A DNA stretch of 34,606 bases from Bradyrhizobium sp. 21. Lineage in GTDB: Bacteria > Pseudomonadota > Alphaproteobacteria > Rhizobiales > Xanthobacteraceae. Under the pieces are notes generated by a model. It was not told the DNA's origin. It saw nothing but the letters and a program-made list of their open reading frames with translations, and did not search any database. Position numbers and translations under genes: made by a program. This document shows positions 7,981-18,252 of this stretch, in pieces (the stretch's first letter is position 1; the number at the start of each line of letters is the position of its first letter). The stretch spans positions 57,482-92,087 of the forward strand of contig NZ_JADPJG010000033.1 in the NCBI RefSeq assembly GCF_023073335.1. Reading direction: 5' to 3'.

Positions 7981-8004
7981 GCCCGTCCAAAAGGAAGCCC
8001 GACC

Positions 8005-8988
8005 ATGCCGCTTTCACGCCGCCGCTTTCTCGCCGCCAGTGCTGCCGCATCGGTGTTTGCGCCGTCGCTGGCGCTCGCCCAGACCAAGGAATTCCGCCTT
8101 GGCCTGATTACGCCCAACGGCCATTCCTGGAACAAGGCCGCGCTCAAATTTGGTGAAGATCTCAAGGCGGCCACCAACGGCCGCCTGACCCTGACCGTGT
8201 TCCACTCCGGCCAGCTCGGCAACGAGCCTGCGATGATGCAGCAATTGCAGTCCGGTGCGCTCGACATGGGTTTCATCCAGGCCGCCGAGCTCGGCTCGCG
8301 CGTGCCGCATATCGCGGCGATCAACGCGCCCTACATCGTTCGTTCGACGCCCGCGGTCGCGAAATTCGTGCGGCATCCTGCGGCGGTCAAGCTGTTCGAG
8401 GTGCTGCCGCAGGAGACCGGCACCATCGGCCTCGGCTGGGGCATCACGGGCATGCGCGCGGTGTTCTCGTCCAAGGATCTGACCTCGCTCGCCGACATTC
8501 GCGGCATGAAGCTGCGCATCAATCCCACGCCGGTGTACCGCGATTTCTATTCCTCGCTCGGCGCGGCGCCAACGCCGATCCCGACGCCGCAGGTGTTCGA
8601 TGCGATGGCCAACGGCCAGGTCGACGGCCTCGAGGCCGATCTCGAATTCTCCTGGAACCAGCGTTTCGACAAGGTGTCGAAGGTCATCCTGCAGATGAAC
8701 GCCGTCTTCATGCCGATGGCCGCGGTGGTCTCGGGCCGGGTCTGGCAGTCGCTGCCGGCGGCCGACCGCGAATTGATCGCCAAGACGGTGAAGGCGACGC
8801 TGGACGCGCAGATCGACGAGCTGGCCTCCAACGAGCCGGCGCTGATCGAGAATTTCCGCAATGCGCCGATCCCGATCCGGCAGGTCCCCGCCGGCGACAC
8901 GGAGGCGGTGATCGCCGAGTTCGACAAGGTCTGGCTGCCCAAGGCGCCTGTTCTCGCTGAGCTGCGCAAGGTCGGCGCCACGCTCTGA
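8005..8988 (+). CDS. TRAP transporter substrate-binding protein (DctP type), second system
   Basis: This encodes 327 aa. The N-terminus SRRRFLAAS is a good twin-arginine motif, followed by a hydrophobic core and cleavage after LALA (about residue 25), so it is probably exported folded by Tat. The mature protein shows the DctP pattern: FRLGLITPNGHSWNKAALKF at the start, FHSGQLGNEPAMMQQLQSGA, and a conserved strand (SLADIRGMKLRI). The AAGGAAG ribosome binding site sits at good spacing. It follows dctM by 24 bp, so it belongs to the same transcript. The ligand is unknown; the downstream DapA-like enzyme suggests a keto or sugar acid. Confidence 0.92.
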   Translation: MPLSRRRFLAASAAASVFAPSLALAQTKEFRLGLITPNGHSWNKAALKFGEDLKAATNGRLTLTVFHSGQLGNEPAMMQQLQSGALDMGFIQAAELGSRVPHIAAINAPYIVRSTPAVAKFVRHPAAVKLFEVLPQETGTIGLGWGITGMRAVFSSKDLTSLADIRGMKLRINPTPVYRDFYSSLGAAPTPIPTPQVFDAMANGQVDGLEADLEFSWNQRFDKVSKVILQMNAVFMPMAAVVSGRVWQSLPAADRELIAKTVKATLDAQIDELASNEPALIENFRNAPIPIRQVPAGDTEAVIAEFDKVWLPKAPVLAELRKVGATL

Positions 8989-9061
8989 TTCCGTCCGCCA
9001 TCCTCTTTACAACACCCGGCGGATCCAGCCCCCGCCGGCAAAATCCACTCGGAGTCACATC

Positions 9062-9988
9062 ATGAGCCGCCGCGTTTCCTGGGAAGGCGTCTTCCCGGCT
9101 GTCACCACGCAATTCAACGACGATCTCTCGCTCAATATCGACGCCACCGCCAAAGTGATGGATGGCTTGATCCGCGACGGCGTCTCCGGCCTGATCGTCT
9201 GCGGCTCCGTCGGCGAGAACACCTCGCTGGAGCGCAAGGAGAAGGTTGCGATCATGGAGACGGCCAAGTCCGTCGCGGCCGGCCGCGTGCCCGTGCTGTG
9301 CGGCATCGCCGAGTTCACCACGGCCTTCGCCGTCGAGACGGCCAAGGAAGCCGCACGCGTCGGCATCGACGGCGTGATGGTGATGCCGGCCCTGGTCTAT
9401 TCGTCGAAGCCGCACGAGACCGCCGCGCATTTCCGCGCCGTCGCCACCGCCACCGACCTGCCCGTGATGCTCTACAACAATCCGCCGATCTACAAGAACG
9501 ACGTGACGCCGGACATCCTGACCACGCTCGCCGACGTCGAGACCGTGGTCTGCTTCAAGGATTCGTCGGGAGATACACGACGCTTCATCGACACCAGGAA
9601 CATGGTCGGCGACCGCTTCGTGCTGTTCGCGGGTCTCGACGACGTCATCGTCGAGAGCATCGCCATGGGCGCCGTGGGGTGGGTCTCAGGCATGTCGAAC
9701 GCCTTCCCGCGCGAGGGCGAGACGCTGTTCCGCCTGGCCAAGGCGGGGCGCTTTGCCGAGGCCATGCCGCTCTACGAATGGTTCATGCCGCTGCTGCATC
9801 TGGATGCCCGCCCGGACCTCGTCCAGTGCATCAAGCTGTGCGAGCACATCATGGGCCGCGGCACCGCGCTGACGCGCCCGCCCCGCCTCGCGCTGCTGCC
9901 GCAGGAGAAGGCCGAGGTCGAGGCCATGATGGCCAAGGCGCTCAAGAACCGGCCGCGCCTGCCGGATGTGGGCCTGAAGGCAGCATAA
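9062..9988 (+). CDS. Dihydrodipicolinate synthase (DapA)/N-acetylneuraminate lyase family protein
   Basis: This encodes 308 aa, a full-length class I aldolase-type TIM barrel. The Schiff-base lysine is Lys166 (VVCFKDSSGD), the catalytic tyrosine is Tyr138 (LYNNPPIY), and the substrate loop is GSVGENTSL (48-56). A true DapA normally has TTGES in that loop, so this is more likely a catabolic relative such as a keto-acid aldolase or dehydratase than the lysine-biosynthetic enzyme. It sits 73 bp after the DctP gene and probably processes the imported compound. CGGAG precedes the start. Its stop is only 2 bp from the convergent HMG-CoA lyase stop. The exact reaction is not decidable here. Confidence 0.9.
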   Translation: MSRRVSWEGVFPAVTTQFNDDLSLNIDATAKVMDGLIRDGVSGLIVCGSVGENTSLERKEKVAIMETAKSVAAGRVPVLCGIAEFTTAFAVETAKEAARVGIDGVMVMPALVYSSKPHETAAHFRAVATATDLPVMLYNNPPIYKNDVTPDILTTLADVETVVCFKDSSGDTRRFIDTRNMVGDRFVLFAGLDDVIVESIAMGAVGWVSGMSNAFPREGETLFRLAKAGRFAEAMPLYEWFMPLLHLDARPDLVQCIKLCEHIMGRGTALTRPPRLALLPQEKAEVEAMMAKALKNRPRLPDVGLKAA

Positions 9989-9990
9989 GC

Positions 9991-10902
9991 CTAGATCGAC
10001 GCGCGCTTCCGCTTGGCGTTCAGCGCGGACGCCACGCGGCTTACCGGCGGCTTGCCCAGCACGCCGCTCATCTCGTTCGTGGCCGCCAGCAACTGGTCCA
10101 TATCGACCCCGGTTCTGATCCCCATGCCTTCAAGCATGTAGACGACATCCTCGGTCGCGACATTGCCGGTCGCGCCCGGCGCGTAGGGACAGCCGCCGAG
10201 GCCGCCGGCGGCGGCGTCGATGACGCGGACGCCCTGCTCCATCCCCGCATAAAGGTTGGCGAGGGCCTGGCCGTACGTGTCGTGGAAATGCATCGCGAGT
10301 TTTGCGGGTGGAATGTTGGCGCTGACCGCGCGCAACATCTGCTTGGCCTTATCAGGCGTGCCGACGCCGATGGTGTCGCCGAGCGAAATCTCGTAGCAGC
10401 CGAGTTCCCATAACGTCTCGGCGAGATCGGCAACCGCTTTCGGCTTGATCTCGCCGTCGAACGGACAGCCGAGCACGCAGGAGATATAGCCGCGCACCGG
10501 CACGCCGTCGGCCTTCGCGCGCGCCAGCACCGGCTTGAACCGCTCGATGGATTCCGCGACCGTACAATTGATGTTGGCCCGCGAAAAACCCTCGGAGGCC
10601 GCGGCAAACACCGAGACGACTTGCGCACCAGCGGCGTGCGCCGCGTCGTAACCCTTCTCGTTCGGCACCAGCACGTGGAATTCGGCGCCCTTGACGTGGC
10701 TCACGCCACGCAGCACGGCATCCGAGCTTGCCATCTGCGGGATCGCCTTGGGCGAGACGAAGGCGCCGACCTCGACCGTATGAAGCCCGGCCGCGACCAG
10801 CGCCTCGATGAAGGCGATGCGGGCCTCGACGCTGACCGCCGCCTTCTCGTTCTGCAGGCCGTCACGCGGCCCCATTTCGACGATGCGGACGGGGTCGCTC
10901 AT
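9991..10902 (-). CDS. liuE: Hydroxymethylglutaryl-CoA lyase
   Basis: This encodes 303 aa. It cleaves 3-hydroxy-3-methylglutaryl-CoA to acetyl-CoA and acetoacetate, the last step of leucine breakdown. Visible are the N-terminal MGPRDGLQNE (10-19, with catalytic Arg13 and Asp14), the metal ligands His205 and His207 (MHFHDTYG) and the active-site loop GGLGGCPYAPGATGNVATED with Cys238. The start at 10902 lies 7 bp after the MccA stop, and it is the last gene of the four-gene operon. Length and motifs are complete, so the enzyme should be active. The mvaB/liuE naming is by homology. Confidence 0.95.
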   Translation of the reverse strand: MSDPVRIVEMGPRDGLQNEKAAVSVEARIAFIEALVAAGLHTVEVGAFVSPKAIPQMASSDAVLRGVSHVKGAEFHVLVPNEKGYDAAHAAGAQVVSVFAAASEGFSRANINCTVAESIERFKPVLARAKADGVPVRGYISCVLGCPFDGEIKPKAVADLAETLWELGCYEISLGDTIGVGTPDKAKQMLRAVSANIPPAKLAMHFHDTYGQALANLYAGMEQGVRVIDAAAGGLGGCPYAPGATGNVATEDVVYMLEGMGIRTGVDMDQLLAATNEMSGVLGKPPVSRVASALNAKRKRASI

Positions 10903-10909
10903 GTCACTC

Positions 10910-12913
<2,004 letters not shown>

Positions 12914-12917
12914 CGCA

Positions 12918-14522
12918 TCACATCCTGAACAGGCCGAATTTCGTCGGTTCGATCGGCGCATTCGACGCCGCCGAGAGGCCAAGGCCGAGCACGAGGCGGG
13001 TGTCTGCGGGGTCGATGACGCCGTCGTCCCAGAGACGCGCGGTCGCGTAGTACGGATGCCCCTGGCTCTCATATTGCTCGCGGATGGGCTTGCGGAACGT
13101 ATCTTCCTCGTCTTTCGACCAGCTATCGCCCTTGGCCTCGATATTGTCGCGCCGGACCTGGCTCAGCACCATCGAGGCCTGCTCGCCGCCCATCACCGAG
13201 ATGCGCGCGTTCGGCCACATCCATAGGAACCGCGGTGAGTAGGCGCGGCCGCACATGCCGTAATTGCCGGCGCCGTAGGAGCCGCCGATCACGACCGTGA
13301 ATTTGGGCACCGAGGCAGTCGCAACCGCCGTGACGAGCTTGGCGCCGTCGCGCGCGATGCCGCCTGCCTCGTATTTCTTGCCGACCATGAAGCCGGTGAT
13401 GTTCTGCAAAAACACCAGTGGAATGCCGCGCTGGCAGCACAGCTCGATGAAATGCGCCCCCTTCAGCGAACTTTCGCTGAAGAGAATGCCGTTGTTGGCG
13501 ATGATGCCGACCGGATAGCCCCAGATGTGGGCGAAGCCACACACCAGCGTTGTGCCGTAGAGTTTCTTGAACTCGTCGAACTCGGAGCCGTCAACCACAC
13601 GCGCGATGATGTCGCGCACGTCGAACGGTTTTCTGCCGTCGACCGGCACCACGCCGTAGATCTCTTCCGCCGCAAACAGCGGGTCGCGCGGCGGATGCAT
13701 GTTGAGGTTCGGCCGCGTAGACGGCTTCAGCGTGCCGACGATGCGCCGGGCAATGCCGATCGCATGCGCGTCGTTCTGGGCGTAGTGATCGGTCACGCCG
13801 GACTGGCGCGAGTGCACATCGGCGCCGCCGAGTTCCTCTGCAGTCACCACTTCGCCCGTGGCAGCCTTCACCAAGGGCGGCCCGCCGAGAAAGATGGTGC
13901 CTTGATTGCGCACGATGATGCTCTCATCCGACATCGCGGGGACATAGGCGCCGCCGGCGGTGCAGGAGCCCATCACGATCGCGATCTGCGGGATTCCCTG
14001 CGACGACATCTGCGCCTGGTTGTAGAAGATGCGGCCGAAGTGACGCTCGTCCGGAAAGATCTCGTCCTGGAGCGGCAGGAAGGCGCCGCCGGAATCGACC
14101 ATGTAGACGCAGGGAAGATTGTTCTGCCGCGCCACGTCCTGCGCGCGCAGATGCTTCTTCACGGTCATCGGGTAATAGGTGCCGCCCTTGATGGTGGCGT
14201 CGTTGGCGACGATCACGCATTCGCGGCCCGAGATCCGTCCCACCCCCGTGACGACACTCGCCGAATGCACGTCGCCGCCATAGAGCCCATAGGCGGCCAG
14301 CGGCGACAGCTCCATGAACGCCGTGCCGGGATCGACGAGGAGGTCGACGCGCTCGCGCGCCAGCATCTTGCCGCGCGACGTGTGGCGGTTGCGCGAGACC
14401 TCGCCGCCGCCGCCGGCGACCTGGCCGAGCTTTTCGCGCAGATCCGCGACGAGGGTACGCATGGCCTCGGAGTTGCGCGCAAAGTCTGATGAAGACGGAT
14501 CGATGCTGGAATGGAGCGGCAT
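12918..14522 (-). CDS. liuB: Methylcrotonyl-CoA carboxylase, carboxyltransferase beta subunit
   Basis: This encodes 534 aa, the usual size. It transfers the carboxyl group from biotin to 3-methylcrotonyl-CoA, giving 3-methylglutaconyl-CoA. The N half has RHTSRGKMLARERVDLLVDP and the oxyanion-hole segment MGSCTAGGAYVPAMSDE. The C half has FLQNITGFMVGKKYEAGGIA, VIGGSYGAGNYGMCGRAYSP and the closing GVIDPADTRLVLGL. The ATG at 14522 is followed by MPLHSSIDPSSSDFARN, a normal MccB N-terminus; the longer frame upstream lies inside the dehydrogenase gene. It is 23 bp downstream of isovaleryl-CoA dehydrogenase. Confidence 0.95.
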   Translation of the reverse strand: MPLHSSIDPSSSDFARNSEAMRTLVADLREKLGQVAGGGGEVSRNRHTSRGKMLARERVDLLVDPGTAFMELSPLAAYGLYGGDVHSASVVTGVGRISGRECVIVANDATIKGGTYYPMTVKKHLRAQDVARQNNLPCVYMVDSGGAFLPLQDEIFPDERHFGRIFYNQAQMSSQGIPQIAIVMGSCTAGGAYVPAMSDESIIVRNQGTIFLGGPPLVKAATGEVVTAEELGGADVHSRQSGVTDHYAQNDAHAIGIARRIVGTLKPSTRPNLNMHPPRDPLFAAEEIYGVVPVDGRKPFDVRDIIARVVDGSEFDEFKKLYGTTLVCGFAHIWGYPVGIIANNGILFSESSLKGAHFIELCCQRGIPLVFLQNITGFMVGKKYEAGGIARDGAKLVTAVATASVPKFTVVIGGSYGAGNYGMCGRAYSPRFLWMWPNARISVMGGEQASMVLSQVRRDNIEAKGDSWSKDEEDTFRKPIREQYESQGHPYYATARLWDDGVIDPADTRLVLGLGLSAASNAPIEPTKFGLFRM

Positions 14523-14545
14523 TTTGATTCCAATTTCGTGAGGTT

Positions 14546-15718
14546 TTAAGCCGTCTCGGCCATCAATTCGCGACCGATCAGCATGCGGCGCACTTCCGAA
14601 GTCCCCGCGCCGATCTCGTAGAGCTTGGCATCGCGCCACAGACGTCCGACCGAAAATTCGCTGGTGTAGCCGACCCCGCCCAGCGCCTGGATCGCCTCGC
14701 CCGCCATCCACGTCGCCTTCTCGGCCGAATAGAGGATCGCGGCGGCGGAATCCTTCCGCAGGGTGCGGGCATGATCGGTGCGGTCGCAGGCGCGACCGAC
14801 GGCATAGACATAGGCGCGCGTGGCCTGCCAGGTCGAATACATGTCGGCGAGCTTGCCCTGCATGAGCTGGAAGTCGCCGATCGGCTGTCCGAACTGCTTG
14901 CGCTCATGCATGTAGGGAACCACTGCGTCCATGCAGGCGGCCATGATGCCGAGCGGGCCGCCGGAGAGCACCGCACGCTCGTAGTCGAGGCCCGACATCA
15001 GAACCTTGACGCCTCCACCGACCTCGCCCAGCACATTCTCTGCCGGCACCTCGCACTCGTCGAAGAACAGCGGATAGGTGTTGGAGCCGCGCATACCCAG
15101 CTTGTCGAGATGCGGGCCGTGGGTGAAACCCTTGAAGCCTTTCTCGATGAGGAAGGCGGTCATGCCACGTGGGCCGGCCTCCGGATCGGTCTTGGCGTAG
15201 ACGACGAGCACATCGGCATCGCCGCCATTGGTGATCCACATTTTGGAGCCGTTGAGCACGTAGCGATCGCCGCGCTTGTCGGCACGCAGCTTCATCGAGA
15301 CGACGTCGGAGCCGGCGCCCGGCTCGGACATCGCGAGCGCGCCGACATACTCGCCGGAGATCAGCTTCGGCAAATATCGCTGGCGCTGTGAGTCATTGCC
15401 GTTGCGGCGGATCTGGTTGACGCAGAGGTTGGAGTGGGCGCCGTAGGACAGGCCTACGGCAGCCGAGCCGCGCGAAATCTCCTCCATGGCGACGATATGG
15501 GCGAGATAGCCCATGTTGGAGCCGCCATATTGCTCCGGCGCGGTCATGCCGAGCAGGCCGAGGTCGCCAAAACGCTTCCAGAGGTCCGCCGGGAACAGAT
15601 TGGCCTTCTCGATCTCGGCGGCGCGCGGGGCGATCTCCGCCTCCACAAAGGCGCGCAACGTGTCGCGCAGCATGCTGATGTCTTCGCCCAGATCGAAATC
15701 GATGCTCGGGATATGCAA
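14546..15718 (-). CDS. liuA: Isovaleryl-CoA dehydrogenase
   Basis: This encodes 390 aa and oxidises isovaleryl-CoA to 3-methylcrotonyl-CoA with FAD, passing electrons to ETF. Acyl-CoA dehydrogenase domains run in order: helical N-domain, beta domain (ALAMSEPGAGSD, WITNGGDADV), helical C-domain. The catalytic base is Glu247 in LDYERAVLSGGP, the position typical of isovaleryl-CoA dehydrogenases. The usual C-terminal Glu site reads YEIGAGTSEVRR, as in that subgroup. The start is TTG at 15718 (TTG CAT ATC CCG), with a strong GGAGGA upstream; no ATG fits better. It is first in the liu operon and diverges from an AraC regulator. Confidence 0.95.
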   Translation of the reverse strand: MHIPSIDFDLGEDISMLRDTLRAFVEAEIAPRAAEIEKANLFPADLWKRFGDLGLLGMTAPEQYGGSNMGYLAHIVAMEEISRGSAAVGLSYGAHSNLCVNQIRRNGNDSQRQRYLPKLISGEYVGALAMSEPGAGSDVVSMKLRADKRGDRYVLNGSKMWITNGGDADVLVVYAKTDPEAGPRGMTAFLIEKGFKGFTHGPHLDKLGMRGSNTYPLFFDECEVPAENVLGEVGGGVKVLMSGLDYERAVLSGGPLGIMAACMDAVVPYMHERKQFGQPIGDFQLMQGKLADMYSTWQATRAYVYAVGRACDRTDHARTLRKDSAAAILYSAEKATWMAGEAIQALGGVGYTSEFSVGRLWRDAKLYEIGAGTSEVRRMLIGRELMAETA

Positions 15719-15820
15719 GGCGATTCCTCCATATTTTGGGGACCGAACCTAACGGCATCAGGGCCCTTCTGCGGTCGAAAAGGTTGCATTTTCCGCCAAA
15801 CTTGCCCAGAGGGAAGTCCC
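15719..15820. promoter_or_regulatory. Divergent control region of the liu operon and araC-type gene
   Basis: These 102 bp hold both promoters. They contain the ribosome binding site GGAGGA for the dehydrogenase and GAGGGAAG for the regulator. No clear sigma-70 hexamer pair or long palindrome was seen. It is the obvious place for binding sites of the divergent AraC-type protein. Confidence 0.5.
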
Positions 15821-16849
15821 ATGCCTTTTCAAGCCGCCACCGCGATCCCCCGCCGCGCCGTGACCCCCGCCGCCTTCGTTCGCGGCGTGGTTGCGGCCTA
15901 TGAGCGGTACGGCCGTGACCCCGCGGAGGCGCTGAGCCGGGGCCAGGTAGCGCCAGACCTTGTCAATTCTCCGGACGGGCGCGTCACGGCCGGCCAGTTC
16001 GAGGCGCTGGCGGGCCACGCCATGCGCGAGCTCGACGACGAGGCGCTGGGCTGGTTCTCGCGCCGGCTGCCCTTCGGCACCTATGGCATGCTGTGCCGCG
16101 CCTCGATCACCGCGCCGACGCTGGAGGTCGCGCTGAAGCGCTGGTGCCGGCATCATCGTCTGATCACCGAGGACGTGTTGCTCGATCTCGAGGTCGGCGA
16201 GGAAACTGCGGTCGTCTCCATCCGGGAGCTGCGCGACCTCGGGCCGCTACGCGAATTCTGCCTGGTCACCCTGCTCCGCTACGTGCTCGGATTCTCCTGC
16301 TGGGCGGTCGATTCCAGGATCGCGCTCCGCACGGCGGAATTCCCGTATGCCGAGCCCGGCCACGTCTCGGTCTATCCGACCATCTTTTGCCGCACCATCC
16401 GCTTCGATGCGGACCGCGCTTCAATCATCTTCGACAAGCATTATCTGTCGCTGCCGCTGACGCGCAGCGCCGCCGATCTCGACAACATGCTCAAGGGCGC
16501 GCTGCGGCTGACCGTGCTGCCCTATCGGCGCGACCGGCTGCTGGTCGAGCGCGTGCGGCGCGTGCTCCGCAATGCCCGCGGACGCAGTCTCGGCGCCGAC
16601 GACGTCGCGAGGGAGCTCGCGCTCTCCACCCGCACCATGCATCGGCGCCTGCGCGAGGAAGCGACATCGCTGCGCGATCTCAAGGAAGAGGCGAAGTTCG
16701 AGCTCGCCAAGCAGGAACTGATGCGCGGCCGCGCCCCGATCAAACGGATCGCGGAGATCGCCGGCTTCCGCAACGAGAAGAGCTTTTCCCGCGCCTTCCG
16801 CACCTGGACCGGCGCCTCGCCGCGTGAATTTCGCGGCCGATATCGCTGA
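15821..16849 (+). CDS. AraC family transcriptional regulator
   Basis: This encodes 342 aa. The N-terminal 210 residues resemble the arabinose-binding-like domain found in OruR/ArgR-type members (AGHAMRELDDEALGWFSRRL, LPFGTYGMLCRASITAPTLE). The C-terminal 100 residues carry two helix-turn-helix motifs: DDVARELALSTRTMHRRLRE and IAEIAGFRNEKSFSRAFRTW, followed by GASPREFR, the AraC signature. The ATG at 15821 has GAGGGAAG upstream. Divergent placement implies control of the leucine/isovalerate operon, probably in response to an acyl-CoA or acid from the pathway. The liu operons of pseudomonads use a MerR-type regulator, so this is a different arrangement. Confidence 0.93.
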   Translation: MPFQAATAIPRRAVTPAAFVRGVVAAYERYGRDPAEALSRGQVAPDLVNSPDGRVTAGQFEALAGHAMRELDDEALGWFSRRLPFGTYGMLCRASITAPTLEVALKRWCRHHRLITEDVLLDLEVGEETAVVSIRELRDLGPLREFCLVTLLRYVLGFSCWAVDSRIALRTAEFPYAEPGHVSVYPTIFCRTIRFDADRASIIFDKHYLSLPLTRSAADLDNMLKGALRLTVLPYRRDRLLVERVRRVLRNARGRSLGADDVARELALSTRTMHRRLREEATSLRDLKEEAKFELAKQELMRGRAPIKRIAEIAGFRNEKSFSRAFRTWTGASPREFRGRYR

Positions 16850-16883
16850 GCTGCGCGCACAAAACGTCACGCGACTGTCATGA

Positions 16884-16919
16884 TTTGCGGCCACCGAGAG
16901 CAAACCCGGAGGCCGCAAA
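16884..16919. terminator. Two-way hairpin between convergent genes
   Basis: Perfect 9-bp arms tttgcggcc (16884-16892) and ggccgcaaa (16911-16919) with an 18-base loop, followed by gtttcg. It lies between the convergent araC-type gene and the DUF3551 gene and could serve both. Confidence 0.55.
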
Positions 16920-16947
16920 GTTTCGAAACCGATCTCGATGTCGGATG

Positions 16948-17247
16948 TCAGTTGGAGTTGGTCTGGCCGCCCGGGCGAAGCTTGGTGCGCGACTGGGTCT
17001 GCTTCGGCTGGAAGGCAAGCGCGTCGTTCGAGGTCTTCGCGCCGCCGCTCTGCGAGCACGAGCCGCCGATGCCGCCGGCCGCTTGCCGGCAGGCCTCCAT
17101 CGTCGGATAGCCGCAGCCGTGAGCGGCCTGGGCACCGTTGGTGATGCAGAAATCGTCGGCTTTCGCAGCCGGAGCGGTCATCATGAGAAACGCAGAGGCA
17201 AACAGCGTCGCAGCGGAGGCGACGAACGTCTTCGAGGTCGAGATCAT
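16948..17247 (-). CDS. DUF3551 domain-containing exported protein
   Basis: This encodes 99 aa. The signal peptide starts MISTSKTFVASAATLFASAF and ends APAAKA (cleavage near residue 30). It is followed by the DUF3551 Cys pattern: FCITNGAQAAHGCGYPTMEA, CRQAAGGIGGSC, four cysteines likely forming two disulfides. The C-terminus is polar and low-complexity. DUF3551 proteins are abundant in Bradyrhizobium and of unknown function. The ATG at 17247 has AGGA upstream (CAGGAAAAGACAAC). It is a single gene with a 221-bp upstream region before the lrp-type gene. Confidence 0.85.
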   Translation of the reverse strand: MISTSKTFVASAATLFASAFLMMTAPAAKADDFCITNGAQAAHGCGYPTMEACRQAAGGIGGSCSQSGGAKTSNDALAFQPKQTQSRTKLRPGGQTNSN

Positions 17248-17468
17248 GTTGTCTTTTCCTGCTTCAGGGTCCCACAAAAGAGGCCTCGGCATGCGACGCA
17301 GGCTGAGGTTCGCACCTCGCATGTAGGCCGGTGGCCGGTACCGGCAATCACGGCTTCGCGCATTGCAGAACTGTCTAAATCACATGTCACAGTTAGGTGA
17401 GTTACTAAGCTTTTGTGATTGATCCGGCTCTTATGAAACTTTGCGCCGCGCGAGAACGTGCTGGTCTC

Positions 17469-17954
17469 CTATCCTGCCGCTACGATCCCCTGCAACGGCA
17501 GCGGCACGTCCTTCGCCACCCCCAGCACCGGGAAGCTGCGCACGTTCTTCACGTTCGGCATCGCCGCGAAATGCAGTAGTTGCTGGCGCATGCTCTCGAC
17601 GCTTGGCGCCACGCATCTCAGGAGATAGTCGGTGTCCCCCGAAATCCGCCAGCACTGCTGGATGCGCGGGATCGCGGCGATCGAGCTCTCGAACGCCTCC
17701 AGCACCGGCTGGGCCTGGCTGCCAAGCTGGATCGAGACGAACGACACAACCTCGTAGCCGAGCAGCCGCTCGTCGATGACGGCGCGCACCGCCCGGATCA
17801 CGCCGCGGCTGAACAGCGATTTCAGCCGCCGCAGGCAGTTCGGCGCGGACACGCCGACGCGCAGCGCCAGCTCGTTGTTGCGAACCCGCCCGTCCTGCTG
17901 GAGTTCGGAGAGTATCTTCAGATCGACGGCGTCGATCTGGTCACGCCCGGCCAT
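17469..17954 (-). CDS. Lrp/AsnC family transcriptional regulator
   Basis: This encodes 161 aa. Residues about 6-60 form the AsnC-type winged helix (DAVDLKILSELQQDGRVRNN, ELALRVGVSAPNCLRRLKSL). Residues about 75-150 form the RAM/ligand domain (VVSFVSIQLGS, the CWRISGDTDYLLRCVAPSVE core). Lrp-type proteins usually form octamers and respond to amino acids. The ATG at 17954 is preceded by GAGGTGGGG and gives the normal N-terminus; an in-frame ATG at 17969 would add five residues. The target is unknown, as no amino-acid gene is adjacent. Confidence 0.93.
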   Translation of the reverse strand: MAGRDQIDAVDLKILSELQQDGRVRNNELALRVGVSAPNCLRRLKSLFSRGVIRAVRAVIDERLLGYEVVSFVSIQLGSQAQPVLEAFESSIAAIPRIQQCWRISGDTDYLLRCVAPSVESMRQQLLHFAAMPNVKNVRSFPVLGVAKDVPLPLQGIVAAG

Positions 17955-18069
17955 CCCCCACCTCGTCATGGTCGTGTCATGGCGGCAGCCAAGCATGCTG
18001 CGGAATCGCTGCCAAGGGCCAGAGCCCGGGGCAATAGCTGATCCGTGGATCGGGATCATCGATGGGACG

Positions 18070-18214
18070 TCGTCGTCTGCGGGCGGGATGCCTTCCCGCC
18101 GTCATGGCCGGGCGTAGCCGTCCGAAGGACGTCGCTTCCGCTCGCCTATACCGGCCATCCACGTTCTTTCACTCGGCCCCAAAAACGTGGATGCCCGGGA
18201 CAAGCCCGGGCATG
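18070..18214. repeat. Dispersed palindromic intergenic repeat
   Basis: It contains two nested perfect inverted repeats: catccacgtt (18156-18165) with aacgtggatg (18184-18193), and atgcccggg (18191-18199) with cccgggcat (18205-18213). The left half (catggccgggcgtagccgtc) is of the same kind. From memory this composite is a common intergenic element in Bradyrhizobium and related genomes. It lies between lrp and the NDUFS4-like gene, and a genome self-search should show many copies. Confidence 0.7.
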
Positions 18215-18252
18215 ACGAGTGCATCGCGTCGTATGAAGTCGGCCGCCGCCCC

